A stretch of 64,000 nucleotides of DNA, from NCBI GenBank assembly GCA_964432595.1, contig CAYSOF010000027.1, forward strand, positions 1 to 64,000, read 5' to 3'. Shown here one piece after another: positions 31,763 through 40,375 of the stretch. The notes below the pieces were generated by a model that saw only the letters and a program-made list of their open reading frames with translations, did no database searches and was not told the origin of the DNA. The position numbers and the translations under genes were made by a program. Each line of letters starts with the position of its first letter. Position 1 is the first letter of the stretch. Origin of the DNA: DASYLJ01 sp964432595. GTDB lineage: Bacteria; Desulfobacterota; Binatia; DP-6.

Positions 31763-33565
31763 TCAGGGCAGCGTCAGCGCGGTGACGCCGTCGAGCGCCA
31801 CCAGCTGCGTGCCGTCGCCCACGACCGCATAGGCCGCGAGCCGGTGGCTGCCGGGCCCCAGACGCCATGCCGGCACGGACGTCGTCCACCCGCTCCGGCG
31901 GAGCGCGACCGAGCCCGTCGCCGTCACCACGTCGGGACGGTGCTCGCCCGTCTCGGCCTCGCCGACGATGCGGCCGTCCGCGACGACGATCACGCGCTCG
32001 GGCGGCGCGGACGTCGTCGGATCGAGCGCCCAGCCGGCGAGGCGCACCCGATCCGGCGACGACGGGACGACGGCCGCCCGGTCGAGCCATCCGCCGGCGC
32101 CGGATACGCCGACGACGGTGTACTCGTCGAACGCCCGCCGGGCGCCCGACGCGCGAAACACGCCGAGGCCGAGGCGGCGGAGGCGGTCCGCGGCCGTGCG
32201 CACGAGCCTCGTGTCGGCGAAGAGTCGCGCGACGCAGCCCTCGGGCGCGCGGTCCAGGTCGAGCAGGCATTCGCGGTTCTCGAGCAGCTCGCGGTGATGG
32301 AGCGTCGTCTCCTTTGCGCCGACCGCCCACGTGCGCGTCCAGCCCTGCGCCGCGAGCGTGGCGATCGCCGCGCAGATCGCCACCGCCACGAGCGCCGCCG
32401 GCGAGCGGCCGTCGCCGCGCCGGAGCACGCGGCCGAGCCACGTCGCCGCGATGACCGCCACGCAGATCCAGACCGGTCCGGAGATGGTGACATAGCGGCT
32501 CTCGAGCGCCTGCAGTGCGCCGAATCCGCCCCGCCCGATGGCCGTCACCGCGGCGCAGCCGATGGCGTTGGCGGCCAGGAACGCCCACGGCGCCAGCACG
32601 GGCCAGTCGCCGGTCGCGGCCAGACGTCCGCCCGCGAGCGTCACGACGACGAGCGCGAACGCGCCCCAGTAGATGGCGGCCCACACGTCGTCGAGGCCGA
32701 GCGCCGAGCCGAGATAGGCCGTCACGTACTCGGCGTAGGGCCGCGGCTCGGTCAGGACGTGGAGCGGCGCCGGGTGGTGACCGGGGCGCACGTAGCCCTG
32801 GAGGTAGGCGATCAGCAGCGCCATCCCGATCGCCAGCGCCACTGCCGCTTCGGCCGTCCGCCGTGCGGGCGAGCGTTCCGACGGATGCACGAGGATCGCC
32901 GCCGGGACCAGCACCAGCATCGCGGCGCCGGACGCGAAGCACAGCGCGCCGGCACAGCCGAGCGCCGCCAGCAGCACCACGCCGCCCCATCCGCCGCGCC
33001 ACCGGCTCAGGACCACGGCGATCGTGGTCGCGACGAACGCGGCGAGGAATATCTGGAGCTGCCAGCCCCACATCCAGTTCTCCCACTGCGACGGCGAGAA
33101 CGTGATGCACGACGCGACGAAGATCAGCGCCGGCACGGCGACCGGGACGCGACGTCCCACCGTGTCGCGCAGCAGGACGGCGAGCAGCAGCAGCGTCAGG
33201 CCGGCGACGACGAGGTTGGCCGCGAGCTCCCAGCGGACGTTCCACCCGCTCGCCGTCGCGAGCGCGAGCATCGCGATGCGCGGCACGACCAGCCGATGCT
33301 CGTTGTGCTGCGCCCAGATCGCGCCTGCGTCGATCCGTCCTTCCGCCGCGTCGGCGACCAGCATGGCGAACTGCCACTGGTCCCACACCGGCACGTCGAC
33401 GCCGTAGCGCGCGACGCTGCGCGCGACGAGATACGGCGGCACGAGTGCCGCGAGCAGCGGCACCACCACCACCGCGAGGCGCCACCAGCGCGGCGCGGCG
33501 GCGGGAGACGGCGTCTTCGCCGGCGACGGATCCGTCGGATGGCGCGCGACGGCGGAGAGCGACAT
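31763..33565 (-). CDS. Large polytopic membrane protein with C-terminal soluble domain
   Basis: A 600-residue protein with about ten to eleven hydrophobic segments from residue 25 to about 405, then a soluble domain of about 190 residues. The first external loop has VPVWDQWQFAMLVADAAEG and AIWAQHNEHRLVVPRIA. The acidic residue and NEHR motif after helix 1 suggest a GT-C-like fold, but I do not recognise a characterised family. The C-terminal part (VRLAGWALDPTTSAPPERVIVV) looks like a beta-sandwich. The ATG at 33565 is preferred over a longer form. It lies between the ATPase gene and the DGPF gene on the same strand. Function unknown. Confidence 0.75.
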   Translation of the reverse strand: MSLSAVARHPTDPSPAKTPSPAAAPRWWRLAVVVVPLLAALVPPYLVARSVARYGVDVPVWDQWQFAMLVADAAEGRIDAGAIWAQHNEHRLVVPRIAMLALATASGWNVRWELAANLVVAGLTLLLLAVLLRDTVGRRVPVAVPALIFVASCITFSPSQWENWMWGWQLQIFLAAFVATTIAVVLSRWRGGWGGVVLLAALGCAGALCFASGAAMLVLVPAAILVHPSERSPARRTAEAAVALAIGMALLIAYLQGYVRPGHHPAPLHVLTEPRPYAEYVTAYLGSALGLDDVWAAIYWGAFALVVVTLAGGRLAATGDWPVLAPWAFLAANAIGCAAVTAIGRGGFGALQALESRYVTISGPVWICVAVIAATWLGRVLRRGDGRSPAALVAVAICAAIATLAAQGWTRTWAVGAKETTLHHRELLENRECLLDLDRAPEGCVARLFADTRLVRTAADRLRRLGLGVFRASGARRAFDEYTVVGVSGAGGWLDRAAVVPSSPDRVRLAGWALDPTTSAPPERVIVVADGRIVGEAETGEHRPDVVTATGSVALRRSGWTTSVPAWRLGPGSHRLAAYAVVGDGTQLVALDGVTALTLP

Positions 33566-33631
33566 CGATGCGCGCCGTCTACCGCGTCGACCGGTGTCCG
33601 GCAAACGAGCGCCGTGCTCCAGGGGGCGACG

Positions 33632-36600
33632 TCAGAGCTCCCAGCGGATCGGACTGGTCGGGTCGGGCGCGTACACGCAGAAGTATCCCATGCGCACGCT
33701 CGCCCGCAGGTGCTCGCCCAAGCGCGGGTGCAGGGTGGCGATCTTCTTCACGACGGCACCGATGGTGCGCGTCGCGTTCACGCGCGCGCGCTCGGCTGCG
33801 GAGGCCGCGCGGCGATCGCGCCCGCCGAGCCCGACGCCGCGGGCCAGCTCCTCGGCGAGGAACTCCATCTCGTGCCGCGCGCGCGCGGCGCGCCCCGCGT
33901 CCGCGTAGCGCTCGGCCTCCTCGAGCTCGTCGCGCAGGTCGTCGAGCCGGTGCTTGTAGGCCGTGCGCGCCGCCGGATCCAGCAGGGGTCCGGCGTCGCC
34001 GCGATCGACCACCGTGCCGTCCGCCGCGCCCGCCGCCGCGCCGCCGGCGAGGTCGAGCGCGTGTACCTCCTGCCCCGGCGCCTGCAGGAGCCGCGCGAGG
34101 AGATGCACGCCCTTCGCGTCCTTCATGCGCGCGGTCTCGCCGCCCAGGCCGACGATCCACACGTCACCGTCGCGGCGCAGCACCGCGACGCTCGGCGTCG
34201 CCGCCGCGGCCGGTCCGGGTGTGACCGGCGCCGGCGCGGTCACCGGCCCGAGGCGGTCGAGCCACTCGAGCATCTGGGGCATGCCGCACGCCTCCGACGT
34301 CGTGCGCACGGCGTCGAGCAACGCCGCCGCCGTGGCGTGATCGCCCGGCGCGCCGCGATACTGGAGCACGCGCGCATACTCGTGCTGCGCGCACGCGACG
34401 ACGGGCCGCGCGCCCATCCGCTCGTTCATCGCGATGGCGGCGCGGAAGTGGATCTCGGCGGCGTCGCTCTGCCCGACGGCGGCGCAGAGCAGCCCGAGGT
34501 AGCGATGCGCCGAGCCGAGGCAGGCGCGCGAGTACACCGACACCACGATGTTGCGCTCCGCATACGGCGCGAGCAGCGGGTAGAGTTGCAGCGCGCGCAC
34601 CGGATCGCGCAGGAAGAGACAGCAGCGCGCCAGCCAGGCGAGCATCGCCGGGTAGTGCTGGTCCTGACGGAGGTGACGGAAGCCGTCGCGCGCCAGCTCC
34701 TCGAAGACGGCGCGCGTCTCGTCCTCGCGGTTCATGTCGGCGAGGAAGACGGCGAGGACGCAGCGCCACATCTGCGTCTCGGGATACCGCTCGACCATCC
34801 AGCGGATCGAGCCCTCGAGCCCGCCGTGATGGCCGGTGTCGCGGCGGGCGAGGAACATCTGGAGCACGAAGACCTGCAGCGCGATCGGATCGTTGGCGTT
34901 CCGGCGCGTGGCGAGCGCCTCGGCGGCGAGGCGGGCGCCGTCGTCGAAGCGGCCTTGGAGCAGCGCGATGCCCGCGCGCTGCACGCCCGCCTGCCACTGC
35001 CAGTACGCGTGACGGAGGCGCTCGGCAGTGCGCGCCACCGTGTCGATCTCGGCGACCGCCGCGGCCACGTCGCCCAGCTCGAGGAAGCAGCACGTGCGGC
35101 CGAGGCCGGCCGCGTGCAGCGGGATGTGCTCTTCCGTCAGCGGCAGCGCCTCGTTGCACAGCGCGAGGCGCTCGGCCGTGCTGTCCGGTCCCAGCAGCAC
35201 GAACTGGCGCAGCAGGAGCGTCAGCGACAGCGCGAAGAAGTCGTTCAAGCGCCGCGACATGTCGACCGCCTCGCGGCTGAGGGCCTCGTGCGCGAATCCG
35301 CCCTCCGCCCAGTGGCGGGCCGCGGCCAGGAGGCCGAGCAGCATCGCCCGGATCGAGCTGTCCTCGCTGCCCGACACTGCGAGCGCCTGCTCGAGCAGGT
35401 GCACCGTCTCCGGATCGGGCTCCGCCTCCTGCCGGCTCACGAGGTAGTAGCCGACCGCGGCGCGGAACAGCGCGAACCCATCGGACGCCGCCCGCGCGTC
35501 CTGGGCGGCGAGCGGATAGAGCTCGCGCGCGCGGACGTCGAAGCCGGCGCGGCTCGCGGCCTCGGCGGCGAGCCAGCGAAGCTCGAGCCGGCGCGGCCGG
35601 TCGAGGGCGTCGGCGCCGAGGGCGTCGAGCGCCTGCTCGAAGGCGCGGAGTGCGTCGTGGAACGCATACACCCCCATCGCGCGCTGGCCCGCGCGCTGCG
35701 CGTAGTCGACCGCCTTCGCGGCCGTGCCGAGCGGCGCCGCGTGGAGGAAGTGATAGGCGAGCGTGCCGAGCGGCGACGACTCGCTCTCGTCGGCGTAGAG
35801 CCGCTCGATCGCCTCGCCGATCCGCGCGTGCAGGCGGACGCGCGTGGCCGGCAGCAGGTCGCCGTAGATCGTCTCGCGCACGAGCGCGTGCACGAAGCGG
35901 TACCGGCCGCCGGCGGCCGCCGCCACGAGCCCGTGCTCCACCGGCGCATGCAGCCGCTCGAGCAGCGTCGTCGCGTCGGCGGGTGCCGCGATCTGGAGCA
36001 CGGCCAGGTCGAACTCCTGGCCGGCGACCGCGGCGAGCGCCAGCAGCGCGCGCTCGTCGTCGCCGAGCGGCTCGAGCCGACGCCGGAGCGACTCGCGCAC
36101 CGAGTCGGGCAGGACGAGCGGCGCGGACGTGTCCCAGCGGGCGTCCGCGAGCGCGCGCAGCACCTCGCCGAGGAAGAACGGGTTGCCGTCCGTCAGCTCG
36201 GCGATGCGGTCGACGACCGCCGGCGCCGGCGCGTCGCCGGCGACGCCCGCGACGATGCTGCCGACCGCCGCCCGGTCGAGACCGCGCAGCTCGATCCGCT
36301 GGCCGCGGCGGACGGCGTCGCCGAGCGCGCGCGGCAGCCGCGGTCGCTTGCGGTCGCGGTAGGTGACCACGAGGAGCACGTGCGTCCCGTCGAGCTCCGA
36401 CGCGACGTACTCGAGCAGCGCCAGCGACGCCTCGTCCGCCCAGTGGACGTCCTCCAGCACGACGACGAGCGGCTCGGCCGCGGCGGCGCGCAGCAGCGCG
36501 ATGACGCCCTCGAACAACTGGTAGCGGGCCTCGAGGTCGCCGCCCGCCAGCGGCGGCCGGTGCGCGCTCGCGCCGTCCGGCACGAGCTCCGGCAGGATCG

Positions 36601-36928
36601 GCATCAGCATCGCGGCGGCCGCCCCCACGTCCGCGCGCAACGCCTCGATGCCACGGGTCGCCGCGTAGCCGCGGAACGCCCGCACCCAGGGCCAGTAGCT
36701 CGGCGCACCTTCCTGCTCGAGACAGCGTCCCCAGAGCACGCGCCCGGCCGGCAGGCCGGCGCCCGCGACGAGCTCCTCGACCAGCCGGGTCTTACCGATG
36801 CCGGCGTCGCCGACGAGCGCGACCAGCCGGCCGCGTCCGGCCTGCGCCTGCGCGAGCGCCGCACGCAGCACGTCGAGCTCGGCGGCGCGGCCGACGCAGG
36901 CCGATCGGGGCTCGGGAGCGGACGGCAT
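33632..36928 (-). CDS. MalT/adenylate-cyclase-type STAND ATPase with TPR region
   Basis: A 1098-residue signalling ATPase. It has the AAA_16 plan: CVGRAAELDVLRAAL, Walker A GDAGIGKT at 40-47, Walker B region VVVLEDVHWADEAS, then a winged-helix-like part (ELTDGNPFFLGEVLRAL) and a long TPR-like helical array from about 420 to 900. Instead of a LuxR helix-turn-helix or a cyclase, the C-terminus ends with a domain (ARVNATRTIGAVVKKIATLHPRLGEHL, VRMGYFCVYAPDPT) seen in many such ATPases and of unknown function. The start is uncertain: ATG 36928 is used; TTG 36973 would add 15 residues. Effector and output are unknown. Confidence 0.85.
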   Translation of the reverse strand: MPSAPEPRSACVGRAAELDVLRAALAQAQAGRGRLVALVGDAGIGKTRLVEELVAGAGLPAGRVLWGRCLEQEGAPSYWPWVRAFRGYAATRGIEALRADVGAAAAMLMPILPELVPDGASAHRPPLAGGDLEARYQLFEGVIALLRAAAAEPLVVVLEDVHWADEASLALLEYVASELDGTHVLLVVTYRDRKRPRLPRALGDAVRRGQRIELRGLDRAAVGSIVAGVAGDAPAPAVVDRIAELTDGNPFFLGEVLRALADARWDTSAPLVLPDSVRESLRRRLEPLGDDERALLALAAVAGQEFDLAVLQIAAPADATTLLERLHAPVEHGLVAAAAGGRYRFVHALVRETIYGDLLPATRVRLHARIGEAIERLYADESESSPLGTLAYHFLHAAPLGTAAKAVDYAQRAGQRAMGVYAFHDALRAFEQALDALGADALDRPRRLELRWLAAEAASRAGFDVRARELYPLAAQDARAASDGFALFRAAVGYYLVSRQEAEPDPETVHLLEQALAVSGSEDSSIRAMLLGLLAAARHWAEGGFAHEALSREAVDMSRRLNDFFALSLTLLLRQFVLLGPDSTAERLALCNEALPLTEEHIPLHAAGLGRTCCFLELGDVAAAVAEIDTVARTAERLRHAYWQWQAGVQRAGIALLQGRFDDGARLAAEALATRRNANDPIALQVFVLQMFLARRDTGHHGGLEGSIRWMVERYPETQMWRCVLAVFLADMNREDETRAVFEELARDGFRHLRQDQHYPAMLAWLARCCLFLRDPVRALQLYPLLAPYAERNIVVSVYSRACLGSAHRYLGLLCAAVGQSDAAEIHFRAAIAMNERMGARPVVACAQHEYARVLQYRGAPGDHATAAALLDAVRTTSEACGMPQMLEWLDRLGPVTAPAPVTPGPAAAATPSVAVLRRDGDVWIVGLGGETARMKDAKGVHLLARLLQAPGQEVHALDLAGGAAAGAADGTVVDRGDAGPLLDPAARTAYKHRLDDLRDELEEAERYADAGRAARARHEMEFLAEELARGVGLGGRDRRAASAAERARVNATRTIGAVVKKIATLHPRLGEHLRASVRMGYFCVYAPDPTSPIRWEL

Positions 36929-37006
36929 CGGCGTGTCGGCGGGAGTCGTAGGGCAAGCCTCGAAGCGCTGCAACCAACGAGTACGACCGCGCCAGAGAGC
37001 GCTCGT

Positions 37007-39631
37007 TCACCAGCCGACGGCCCAGTCGGTCTGTCCGCGCAGCCGGAACACGACGTCGCCCCCGACGACGCGGTGGCGGACGCGACGGCCGTCGGCCCAC
37101 ACGCGCAGCGCGCCCGGCGGGACGGTGCGCGGTCGCTCGACGCGCAGCTCGATCGGTCCGTCGCCCACGGGACGGACGTAGCCGCGCAGATGGCGGCGGC
37201 TCGTCGCCACGCCGATCGCCGGCAGCCGCAGCGAGAACTCACGGAACGGGAGATGCGGCGCGATGCGGAACCCGCGTTGCGTCGGCGTGACGCCGGCGAG
37301 GCGGATCGCGTTCATCACCATCCACGTCGGCTGCTCGGTGATCTGGCCGCTCCACGTCGTGTAGACGCCGATGCCACAGCGCTCCGGGCGACTCGCGTAG
37401 TAGGCGTTGCAGGCGTCGTCGATCGAGATCGTGCCGGCCCAGTGGTCCGGGAACGCGGTGGCGTGCGCGCCGAGCGTGTTCCGCGTGTACTCGTCCCACG
37501 CGTAGCGCCGCGCCTGCGGCACGATCCCGTCGAGCTCCCCGAGCGACCACGTGAGCCAGCCGTTCACGTCGAACCACATGCCGCCGACGTAGTTCGCGTT
37601 GTTGTCGCCGATGCCGCCGGGCGGCTGCGAGCGCTCGGTGACGTCGGGATCGTTGCTCGCGGGGCTGAGCGACGAGCCGATGCGCGACGGGCCGTTCACC
37701 TGCGGCGGCGCATCGACACCGCCGAGGAAGCGGCGGATGTTGGCCACGAGGCGGCGCGCCTGGCGGCGGTTCGGCGCGCCGGCGAGGATGGCCCACGGCT
37801 GCGGCTCGCCGAAGATCGCGCCTGCACCGATCCGACGGTCGCCGGCGTAGCCGCGCGAGTACCAGCCGAGCCCGGTCCACTCGCTGCGCAGCGTACGCAG
37901 CAGCTCGGCGCCGCGCGCGCGCATCGTCGCCGCGAACGCGCCGTCGCCGAGGAATTCGGCCAGCTCCGCCACGCGCGGATAGACGTACGCGAGCTGCGCG
38001 GTGACGAGCGTCGACTCGGTCATCTGCAGGAACGTCGCGCTGAAGTCGGCCCAGTCGCCGTTCGTGCCGGCCAGGTACGCGTCGTGCGGCCCGCGCAGGC
38101 TCTCTTGATGCGCGACGGCGCGCTGCAGATGCTCCCACACGGTCGCGAGCCGGCCGTTGTCGCGATACGGCTGCTGCTCCGCGAAGAACGCGGAGTCGCG
38201 CGTGCCGAGCCCGTACTCGACGGCGGCGAGCAGCAGCCAGAAGTCGAGGTCGTTCGACGTGCCGAGGTCCGCGATCGTGCAGAGCGGGCCGGTGCCGTAG
38301 GGCAGCTGCCCCGTCCCCTCCGGCTGCAGCCGGATCGAGTACCGCAGGATCTCGCGCGCCAGCCAGGGCTGCGTGTAGACCGTCGGCAGCAGGTAGTGCG
38401 GCCAGCTCCGGAAGCCCAGGTTCAGGCCGGTGACGTACTGGTAGTAGCCGCCCTGCGTGATGGTGTGGTTGCCGCACGCCTCCTCCCACACGGTCGCGGA
38501 CCGCAGCAGGTAGGCGTCCCACTGGAGCTCGCGCGCCACCCACCGCCGGCTGGCGCCGAAGTCCGCCTGCGGCAGCCACGCCGCCCACGCGGCGGCGCTC
38601 GTCGCCAGCGGATCGGGGGCGGCGCGATGCGTGGCAACCAGTGCGGGGACGTCGGCCGCGTGCGCCATGCCGTAGGCGTAGCGCAGCGTGACGGACTGCC
38701 CCGGCGCGAGCGTGCGCGCCGCACGGAAGGCGAAGAGCGCGTTGCTCGGCGTGCCGGGCGCCGACGCCGGCGCCACGGTGCCGGAGAGCGCGTCGGCGAC
38801 GACGGCGGCGGGCGCCGCGCGCGTGCCGTCGCCGAAGAAGTGCTCGAGCGACGTCTCCCAGCCGTCGACCGGACCCTGCAGGACGGCCGCGAAGAGCGAC
38901 AGCGGCGTCGGGTCGTCGACCCTGCCGCCGCTCTGCGCCACGAGCAGCGTCGACGTCGCCGGATCCCACGCCGGCGGACCGACGCCGCGCGCGAGCGCGC
39001 CGGGCTGGTCGTACGGCGCGACGTCCCAGTACTCGAACCACGACACGGCGCGCGCGACGCCGCCCCGATTCGTGATCGTGACGTCGTCGAGCAGCAGCGG
39101 ATCGTCGCCGAACGGCGCGTAGACCACCTGCTCGACCTCGACGTCCTGTACGACGAGGCGCTTGCGCGCGTAGCCGACACCGAACGTCCGCTCGAACGGC
39201 GCGCCCGCCGGACGATCGGGGTACAGCGTGCTCGCGATCGCGCCGTCGACGCGCAGCCATCCGAAGCCGCCGGCGAAGTGGCGGGTGGCGTCGTCGCGAC
39301 GGTTCGCCCATTGCGCCAGCCGTGCCTGGCTCCAGAGCTGGACGTGGCCGTGGTTGAACGCGGAGGCGACGATGTGGTCGTTGCCCACCTGGTGCTGCGC
39401 GGCGGTGTCACCGGCGAGCTCCGGCTGGCGCGCACGCGGATCGGTCTGCTGGTCGACGTCGTAGCGGAACGCGGGCAGGTCGAAGCGATCGACGTGCCAC
39501 GCGCCGAAGTTGCCGCTGCCGTGCGACGAGTCGACGTCGGCGGGCGCCGTCTCCGTCGAGAGCGGCGGCGGCGCGGTCGCGCCCGCGGCGACCGCCACGG
39601 CCAGCGCTGCGCCGACGACGAGCCGGATCAT
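37007..39631 (-). CDS. Exported GH94/GH36-like alpha-toroid glycoside enzyme
   Basis: An 874-residue protein with a clear signal peptide (MIRLVVGAALAVAVAAGATA). The N-terminal beta-sandwich (HIVASAFNHGHVQLWSQARL, VEVEQVVYAPFGDDPLLL) and the later (alpha/alpha)6 barrel match GH94 phosphorylases and the C-terminal part of cyclic beta-glucan synthases. The acid position of GH94 (GDWND) appears as GTNGDWADF near residue 525. GH94 enzymes cleave beta-glucosides with phosphate in the cytoplasm; an exported member would meet little phosphate, so hydrolysis or a binding role is possible. The substrate might be periplasmic glucans. It is followed by the H-NOX-like gene upstream on the same strand, 32 bases away. 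Confidence 0.82.
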   Translation of the reverse strand: MIRLVVGAALAVAVAAGATAPPPLSTETAPADVDSSHGSGNFGAWHVDRFDLPAFRYDVDQQTDPRARQPELAGDTAAQHQVGNDHIVASAFNHGHVQLWSQARLAQWANRRDDATRHFAGGFGWLRVDGAIASTLYPDRPAGAPFERTFGVGYARKRLVVQDVEVEQVVYAPFGDDPLLLDDVTITNRGGVARAVSWFEYWDVAPYDQPGALARGVGPPAWDPATSTLLVAQSGGRVDDPTPLSLFAAVLQGPVDGWETSLEHFFGDGTRAAPAAVVADALSGTVAPASAPGTPSNALFAFRAARTLAPGQSVTLRYAYGMAHAADVPALVATHRAAPDPLATSAAAWAAWLPQADFGASRRWVARELQWDAYLLRSATVWEEACGNHTITQGGYYQYVTGLNLGFRSWPHYLLPTVYTQPWLAREILRYSIRLQPEGTGQLPYGTGPLCTIADLGTSNDLDFWLLLAAVEYGLGTRDSAFFAEQQPYRDNGRLATVWEHLQRAVAHQESLRGPHDAYLAGTNGDWADFSATFLQMTESTLVTAQLAYVYPRVAELAEFLGDGAFAATMRARGAELLRTLRSEWTGLGWYSRGYAGDRRIGAGAIFGEPQPWAILAGAPNRRQARRLVANIRRFLGGVDAPPQVNGPSRIGSSLSPASNDPDVTERSQPPGGIGDNNANYVGGMWFDVNGWLTWSLGELDGIVPQARRYAWDEYTRNTLGAHATAFPDHWAGTISIDDACNAYYASRPERCGIGVYTTWSGQITEQPTWMVMNAIRLAGVTPTQRGFRIAPHLPFREFSLRLPAIGVATSRRHLRGYVRPVGDGPIELRVERPRTVPPGALRVWADGRRVRHRVVGGDVVFRLRGQTDWAVGW

Positions 39632-39663
39632 CGGCGACGCGATAGCCGACCGGGTCCAATGGC

Positions 39664-40212
39664 TCAACGGTCGCGCGCCTCGCCGACCTGGCTCAACCGG
39701 AACGTCACGCGGCCGGCGGTGCCGCGGACGCCGTTGGTCCGCTCGACCGCGAACGGCTCGTCGAAGTGCGCGACGCAGCCACGCAGGAGGCCCTCGGCCA
39801 GGTCGACGAGCCCGTGCGGCGACTCGTAGACGACCTCGACGGAGCGGACCGTCGACCGGCCGAGGGCCAGGTGGGGGGGACGGAGTCCCTCGTCCAGCTT
39901 CTTCAGCTCGGCGCCGATGTGGAGGTCGTAGCGGGAGATGAGGTCGACCGTCGATCGGATGCCGACGAGGAAGGCGGGATAGGCGCGGGCGAGGCGGGAG
40001 AAGAGCGCCGAGCCGAAGAGCTGGAGGAGCATGGGCGGCGGGACGCCCGTGCGGGGTGACGTGAGCTCTGCGAGGCGTCGCAGGTGGCCGGGACCGGGAC
40101 AGGTCGCGCGGGAGCAGGCCAGCCGGTCGAGCAGGTCCGGGGCGATCGCGAAGCGAGTGGCGGAAAACCCGAGGAATTCCGAGCACAGGAAGCCGGGACG
40201 AAGCGGGGGCAT
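39664..40212 (-). CDS. H-NOX-like (heme NO-binding domain) protein
   Basis: A 182-residue stand-alone domain, the usual H-NOX length. The order of features fits: an N-terminal helix region (PGFLCSEFLGFSATRF), then LLQLFGSALFSRLARAYPAFL like the family's FGxxxxxxxxxxGYxxLL, then ISRYDLHIGAELKKL, where the His is placed like the heme-axial His, and SVEVVYESPHGLVDLAEGLLRG near the end. The heme-propionate motif YxSxR reads YESPH, so the Arg is missing and heme binding is uncertain. The start is unclear: ATG 40212 is chosen over ATG 40242 and GTG 40260. No kinase or cyclase partner is adjacent. A myxobacterial TIGR02265-like protein is the main alternative. Confidence 0.55.
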   Translation of the reverse strand: MPPLRPGFLCSEFLGFSATRFAIAPDLLDRLACSRATCPGPGHLRRLAELTSPRTGVPPPMLLQLFGSALFSRLARAYPAFLVGIRSTVDLISRYDLHIGAELKKLDEGLRPPHLALGRSTVRSVEVVYESPHGLVDLAEGLLRGCVAHFDEPFAVERTNGVRGTAGRVTFRLSQVGEARDR

Positions 40213-40361
40213 GCCCTCCGTGCGTTCGGACGGCGCGAACATTGTTCGCAGCGCGAGCACGAAGTCGGCGTCCGACGCGACGCGCGCCGCGAGCCAGGCG
40301 CGCGTGCAGGCTGACTTCCCCCCTCGCCCTCCGACCCGCTATACAGCCCCGACCGTCACCC

Positions 40362-40368
40362 AAGGAGG
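40362..40368 (+). promoter_or_regulatory. Strong Shine-Dalgarno AAGGAGG
   Basis: AAGGAGG lies seven bases before GTG 40376 and fixes that GTG as the start of the acyl-CoA synthetase, although the reading frame is open for over 300 bases upstream. ATACAG at 40341-40346 could be a weak -10 element. Confidence 0.75.
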
Positions 40369-40375
40369 CCGCACC

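Noticed and set aside
30692..39829. A single plus-strand frame open for about 3045 codons
   Set aside because: It runs antisense to eight well-supported minus-strand genes and across their boundaries. Its product is Arg/Ala/His/Asp-rich without domains. In DNA this GC-rich, stop codons are rare in the frame opposite codon position three, so it is a shadow.
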